Source: Allomesorhizobium sp043769475 (GTDB lineage Bacteria > Pseudomonadota > Alphaproteobacteria > Rhizobiales > Rhizobiaceae). Taken from it: a DNA stretch of 64,000 bases. The notes below the pieces were generated by a model, which worked only from the letters and a program-made list of their open reading frames with translations, was not told where the DNA came from and searched no databases. Location of the stretch: NCBI RefSeq assembly GCF_043769475.1, contig NZ_CP171729.1, positions 744,001 to 808,000 of the forward strand. The letters are read 5' to 3'. Of the stretch, positions 60,963 through 64,000 are shown piece after piece. The translations under genes were made by a program, and so were the position numbers. Within the stretch, counting starts at the first letter, position 1; each line of letters begins with the position of its first letter.

Positions 60963-63137
60963 TCACATGGCCGACAGGGTTTCGGGCTCGGCCGGCGCTT
61001 CGATGACCGGCGCGGTGCGGAACGTGCTGCTCATCTGGCGCAGGAGGCGCGTCGTCGTGCTGGACAACAGCGGAGGCCGTCCGATGTCGGCAACCGGCGC
61101 TGCGTCTTCGCCCGGCGTTTTGGCCGCGGCCTTGGCCGCCTCTGCAATCGCCTTGGCCGCTACCTTCGGATCGACAAAGGGGTTCTCGATACCCGGGATC
61201 GGCTTCAGGTCGACATTCTGGTGCGCATAGGCCATCAGCCTCTGCCAGACCATCGCCGGCAGCGAGCCGCCGGTCATGTCGTTGGTGGGCGAAAAGTCGT
61301 CATTGCCGAGCCAGACGGCGGCCGTGTAGTTGCCGGTGTAGCCGACATACCAGGCATCGCGATAGGACTGCGTCGTGCCGGTTTTGCCGGCGGAGCGGAT
61401 CGACGGCAGGGCCGCGCGGCGGCCGGTGCCGCGCTCGGGTATCTGGACCATGATGGAATTCATGGCCGTCACCGCCTGTTGCGACAGGACCCGCCTGGGG
61501 ATGGGGGCGTCCTTCCCGTGGTCGTAGATTACCTCGCCGGAATGAGTGAGAAGCTGGGTTATGCCATGCCGCGTGCCGGCATAGCCGCCATTGGCGAACA
61601 CGTTGTAGCCGGTCACCTGGTCCATGACGGTCATGCCCGACGTGCCGAGCACCGTCGTCTTGAACACTTCGAGCGGCGATTCCACGCCCATCGCATGCGC
61701 CAGTTCGACGACCGGCTTGACGCCGAAATGATCTTTGGCCAACCGCACCGGCACAGTGTTGATCGACCTGACCAGCGCGTCCGTCAGGCTCACGCGGCCC
61801 GAATAGCCGCGCGAATAGTTCTTCGGCGACCAGGTGCCCCACCAGATCGGGCCGTCGGAAATGATCGATTTCGGCTCGAAGCCGTGTTCCATGGCGGTCG
61901 CATAGACATAAGGCTTGAACGACGAGCCTGCCTGGCGAAGCGCGCGCGTCGCGCGGTTGAACTGGCTCGTGCCGTAATCCCTGCCGCCGACCATGGCGCG
62001 CACCGCGCCGTCGTTTTCCATCACCACGACCGCGCCTTCGGCCACACGATATGCCTTGCCGTGCTGGCGCAGGTGGAACTCGACGGATTCTTCCGCCGCC
62101 TTCTGGAGGTTCATGTCGATCGTGGTGCGCGCCACGACCGAATGGACGCCGGATTTCGCCGCAATGCGCTTGACCTCCTCGAAGGCCCAGTCGAGGAAAT
62201 AGTCCGGGCTCTGGAGATCGCCCCGGTCGACGATGTCGGCAGGCCTCAGCCGGGCCGAGAGAACCTGGCCCTCGGTCATGAATCCGCCCTGCACCAGGGT
62301 GTTCAAGACGGTGTTTGCGCGGGCGCGGGCGGCGGGAAGGTTGATGTGCGGCGCGTATTTGGCCGGCGCCTTGAACAGGCCGGCGAGCATGGCCGCCTCG
62401 GCGAGATTCAGATCCTTGACCGTCTTGCCGAAGTAGAAATCGGCCGCGGCCGCGATGCCGAACGTGCCGCCGCCCATATAGGCGCGGTCGAGATAGAGCT
62501 GCAGGATCTCTTCCTTCGTCAGGTTCATCTCGAGCCAGACCGCCAGGAAGGCCTCCTTGACCTTGCGTTCGATCGTGCGTTCGTTGGTCAGGAAAAGGTT
62601 CTTGGCGAGCTGCTGGGTGATGCTGGATCCGCCCTGGACGACCGAGTTGGCGCGGACGTTTTCCGACATGGCCCGGACGAGGCCGAGAAAATCGATCCCG
62701 TAATGCTCGAAAAACCGGCGGTCCTCGATCGCCAGGACGGCCTTGACGACATGGTCGGGCATTTCGTCGACCGGCACGGAATCGCGCTGGATGATGCCGC
62801 GCTGGCCGATCTCGTTGCCGTAGCGGTCGGTGAAGGTGACGGCGAAATCGTCCTGGGCGCGCCAGTCGCCGTACGTCTCCTCGAAGGCGGGCAGCGCCAG
62901 CGCCAGCATCACCACCGAGCCGGCCGCGCCGAGCGTAAAACCTTCGCTCAGGAGCTCGACGAGGCCGCGCCGCCAGCCCGAGACGCGAAATCGGCGGAAG
63001 AAGATGGTGAGGTTTTCCCAGAATTCCCGCGCCGCAAAACCGGCCTCGTAGAGTGTGGTATCGATCCAGGCGTCAATCGCCAGCAGCCGCCCCGCCCTCG
63101 GGCTTGTCGATTTCTTCGGTTTGTACGGGTCGTCCAT
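60963..63137 (-). CDS. Class A penicillin-binding protein (transglycosylase/transpeptidase)
   Basis: 724 residues from ATG 63137. One N-terminal membrane helix (about 65-85). The GT51 transglycosylase domain (about 100-290) has EDRRFFEHYGIDFLG and GGSSITQQLAKNLFL. The transpeptidase domain (about 370-640) has SxxK in GSSFKPYVYA, SxN in VRSINTVP and KTG in SAGKTGTTQS. It polymerises and cross-links peptidoglycan in the periplasm, as PBP1a-type enzymes do. The Ala/Lys-rich tail (AAKAIAEAAKAAAK) is unusual but common in rhizobia. The long upstream extension to 63209 is less likely. Confidence 0.92.
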   Translation of the reverse strand: MDDPYKPKKSTSPRAGRLLAIDAWIDTTLYEAGFAAREFWENLTIFFRRFRVSGWRRGLVELLSEGFTLGAAGSVVMLALALPAFEETYGDWRAQDDFAVTFTDRYGNEIGQRGIIQRDSVPVDEMPDHVVKAVLAIEDRRFFEHYGIDFLGLVRAMSENVRANSVVQGGSSITQQLAKNLFLTNERTIERKVKEAFLAVWLEMNLTKEEILQLYLDRAYMGGGTFGIAAAADFYFGKTVKDLNLAEAAMLAGLFKAPAKYAPHINLPAARARANTVLNTLVQGGFMTEGQVLSARLRPADIVDRGDLQSPDYFLDWAFEEVKRIAAKSGVHSVVARTTIDMNLQKAAEESVEFHLRQHGKAYRVAEGAVVVMENDGAVRAMVGGRDYGTSQFNRATRALRQAGSSFKPYVYATAMEHGFEPKSIISDGPIWWGTWSPKNYSRGYSGRVSLTDALVRSINTVPVRLAKDHFGVKPVVELAHAMGVESPLEVFKTTVLGTSGMTVMDQVTGYNVFANGGYAGTRHGITQLLTHSGEVIYDHGKDAPIPRRVLSQQAVTAMNSIMVQIPERGTGRRAALPSIRSAGKTGTTQSYRDAWYVGYTGNYTAAVWLGNDDFSPTNDMTGGSLPAMVWQRLMAYAHQNVDLKPIPGIENPFVDPKVAAKAIAEAAKAAAKTPGEDAAPVADIGRPPLLSSTTTRLLRQMSSTFRTAPVIEAPAEPETLSAM

Positions 63138-63396
63138 TCGGGCGGCATCCGAAAGTTGCTGCGCTCGAAACCGAAACGCACGAAGCTTCATCTGGACGCA
63201 AACGCCCATACTATCATTTTAGGAGTGCGGCCGTGCGAAATCCAGTTCCGGCGAGGCTGGACGCGAAATATCGTAAAGATGGGACGCGACTCCGCGCCTG
63301 CGACAGCCAGTTAAAACCAAATCGAGCCCGGCAGGATCGGCGTGAGGGGAGCGACCTGCCAGGACTCGATTCACCCGTCCTGTGGAAAACGGGCTG

Positions 63397-63437
63397 CCCG
63401 TTAACGGGTGGAAGAATTGTTGGTTCCGTACAATTCT
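63397..63437. promoter_or_regulatory. Two palindromes in the spacer upstream of the PBP gene
   Basis: CCCGTTAACGGG is a perfect 12-base palindrome at 63397-63408. Next to it AGAATTGT (63413-63420) and ACAATTCT (63430-63437) form an 8-bp stem with a 9-base loop. They may be operators or a hairpin. The rest of the spacer 63138-63529 shows no gene. Confidence 0.35.
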
Positions 63438-63529
63438 CGACCGCACCGCGATTCCAAGGGCGTTTTTTTCGCCATTGCGAGTCTCGCCGCCCAAATTCAA
63501 CCGAAACACTCCCGACAGCGCGGTAGTGT

Positions 63530-63964
63530 CTCAGTTCGACTACGCGATGCTTGTGAAGCAGTACGGCGAGCCGGAAGGCAAGAAGGCGAGCGCAGAACGC
63601 CGCTACAGCCCCGCCGTTTGCACCGGAGCTAACAAGGACCCGCATCGAAGGCTCACCCGATCTGGCGCATGTAAGCATGTCGCACATCGAACGCCAGAAC
63701 CTTACCATGCGGATGCATATGCGCCGGTTTACCCGCCTTACCAACGCCTTTTCAAAGAAGTTTGAAAGCCACGTTCACATGGTGGCGCTGTACACTGTCT
63801 GGTACAACTTTATTCGCATCCACAAGACCTTGAAAATTTCGCCCGCAATTGCCGCTGGCGTTTCAGAAACACTCTGGTCTATGGACGATCTTTGCGTCAT
63901 GATGGATGAAGTTGCCGCGAAGCCGGGACCGCGCGGACCGTACAAAACGAAAGCCGTCGCCTGA
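63530..63964 (+). pseudogene. IS1-like transposase remnant (5'-truncated and frameshifted)
   Basis: The downstream frame 63677-63964 has MSHIERQNLTMRMHMRRFTR and IRIHKTLKISPAIAAGVSET, the C-terminus of an IS1-type transposase common in Alphaproteobacteria. An upstream segment in another frame (63535-63630, FDYAMLVKQYGEPEGKKASA, then RRYSPAVCTGANK) matches the preceding part. Near 63630 one extra base breaks the frame: deleting it gives ANK-TRIEGSPDLAHVS joined to SHIERQN. The N-terminal half is missing. It is therefore a decayed element. Confidence 0.75.
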
Positions 63965-64000
63965 TGCCGACAAAAGATAGCACCGGGCGGGCCGCGTGAA

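Overview
The window looks like a chromosomal segment of an alphaproteobacterium of the order Rhizobiales, probably near Mesorhizobium, Aminobacter or other Phyllobacteriaceae. The grounds are high GC content, a MucR/Ros-type regulator that has lost one zinc-ligand cysteine as in the M. loti Ml proteins, a bet operon that includes choline sulfatase, a ReAV-type asparaginase, a DUF6456/DnaA-domain gene pair, CtrA-like sites, and many short dispersed palindromic repeats. Most of it is ordinary chromosome. The accessory material is concentrated at 16.2-16.9 kb (toxin-antitoxin pair), 34.5-37.0 kb (repeat-bracketed stress module), 52.0-57.2 kb (three insertion sequences) and the right edge (transposase remnant).

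Layout. 0-6 kb: glycogen cluster glgA (partial), pgm, glgX and a GH13 alpha-glucosidase. 6.2-11.7 kb: oligopeptide ABC transporter (binding protein, two permeases, fused double ATPase). 11.7-12.2 kb: a small DUF3606 gene and tRNA-Pro(CGG). 12.4-16.2 kb: phosphomannomutase followed by a guanylyltransferase/AGE-type isomerase fusion, together enough to make GDP-mannose from fructose-6-phosphate. 16.2-16.9 kb: a HigBA-like pair whose toxin gene is frameshifted. 16.9-23.3 kb: reverse-strand operon betI-betC-dehydratase-betA-betB for choline-O-sulfate to betaine, with a BetI-like palindrome between it and a divergent thiolase-SDR pair. 25.4-29 kb: a secreted protein, an asparaginase, a Tat-exported beta-helix protein and a GreA-like factor. 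29-32.6 kb: the two methylmalonyl-CoA mutase subunits. 32.9-34.5 kb: a HerA-like ATPase.

34.5-37.0 kb holds an ECF sigma factor, a Tat-exported ferritin-like protein and a HiPIP, bracketed by identical 22-bp inverted repeats; the same motif brackets 54.0-57.2 kb. 37-44.6 kb carries an L,D-transpeptidase, a haloacid dehalogenase, an aminotransferase, Fe/Mn-SOD, two c-type cytochromes, oligopeptidase B and an SH3 protein. 45-47.2 kb is regulatory: mucR, then a DnaA-domain-IV-like protein with DUF6456, preceded by a possible SOS box. 47.4-53.8 kb has a VOC protein, SufE, DUF5330, a histidine kinase, a peptidoglycan-binding protein and DUF1491, the last split from its neighbours by an IS110 element.

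53.8-57.2 kb is a nested mobile patch in which an IS630 element sits inside a small membrane-protein gene whose two halves can be joined across the TA target, followed by an IS1182 element. 57.2-63.1 kb has an NTF2-like protein, DUF2336, a DUF1214/DUF1254 pair (the first with a poly-G frameshift) and a class A penicillin-binding protein. The window ends in a frameshifted, 5'-truncated IS1-like transposase.

No CRISPR array, prophage or rRNA operon was seen. The best leads for new biology are the repeat-bracketed ECF/ferritin/HiPIP module, the possibly SOS-controlled DnaA-domain pair, and the PLP dehydratase inside the bet operon. None is proven from sequence alone.
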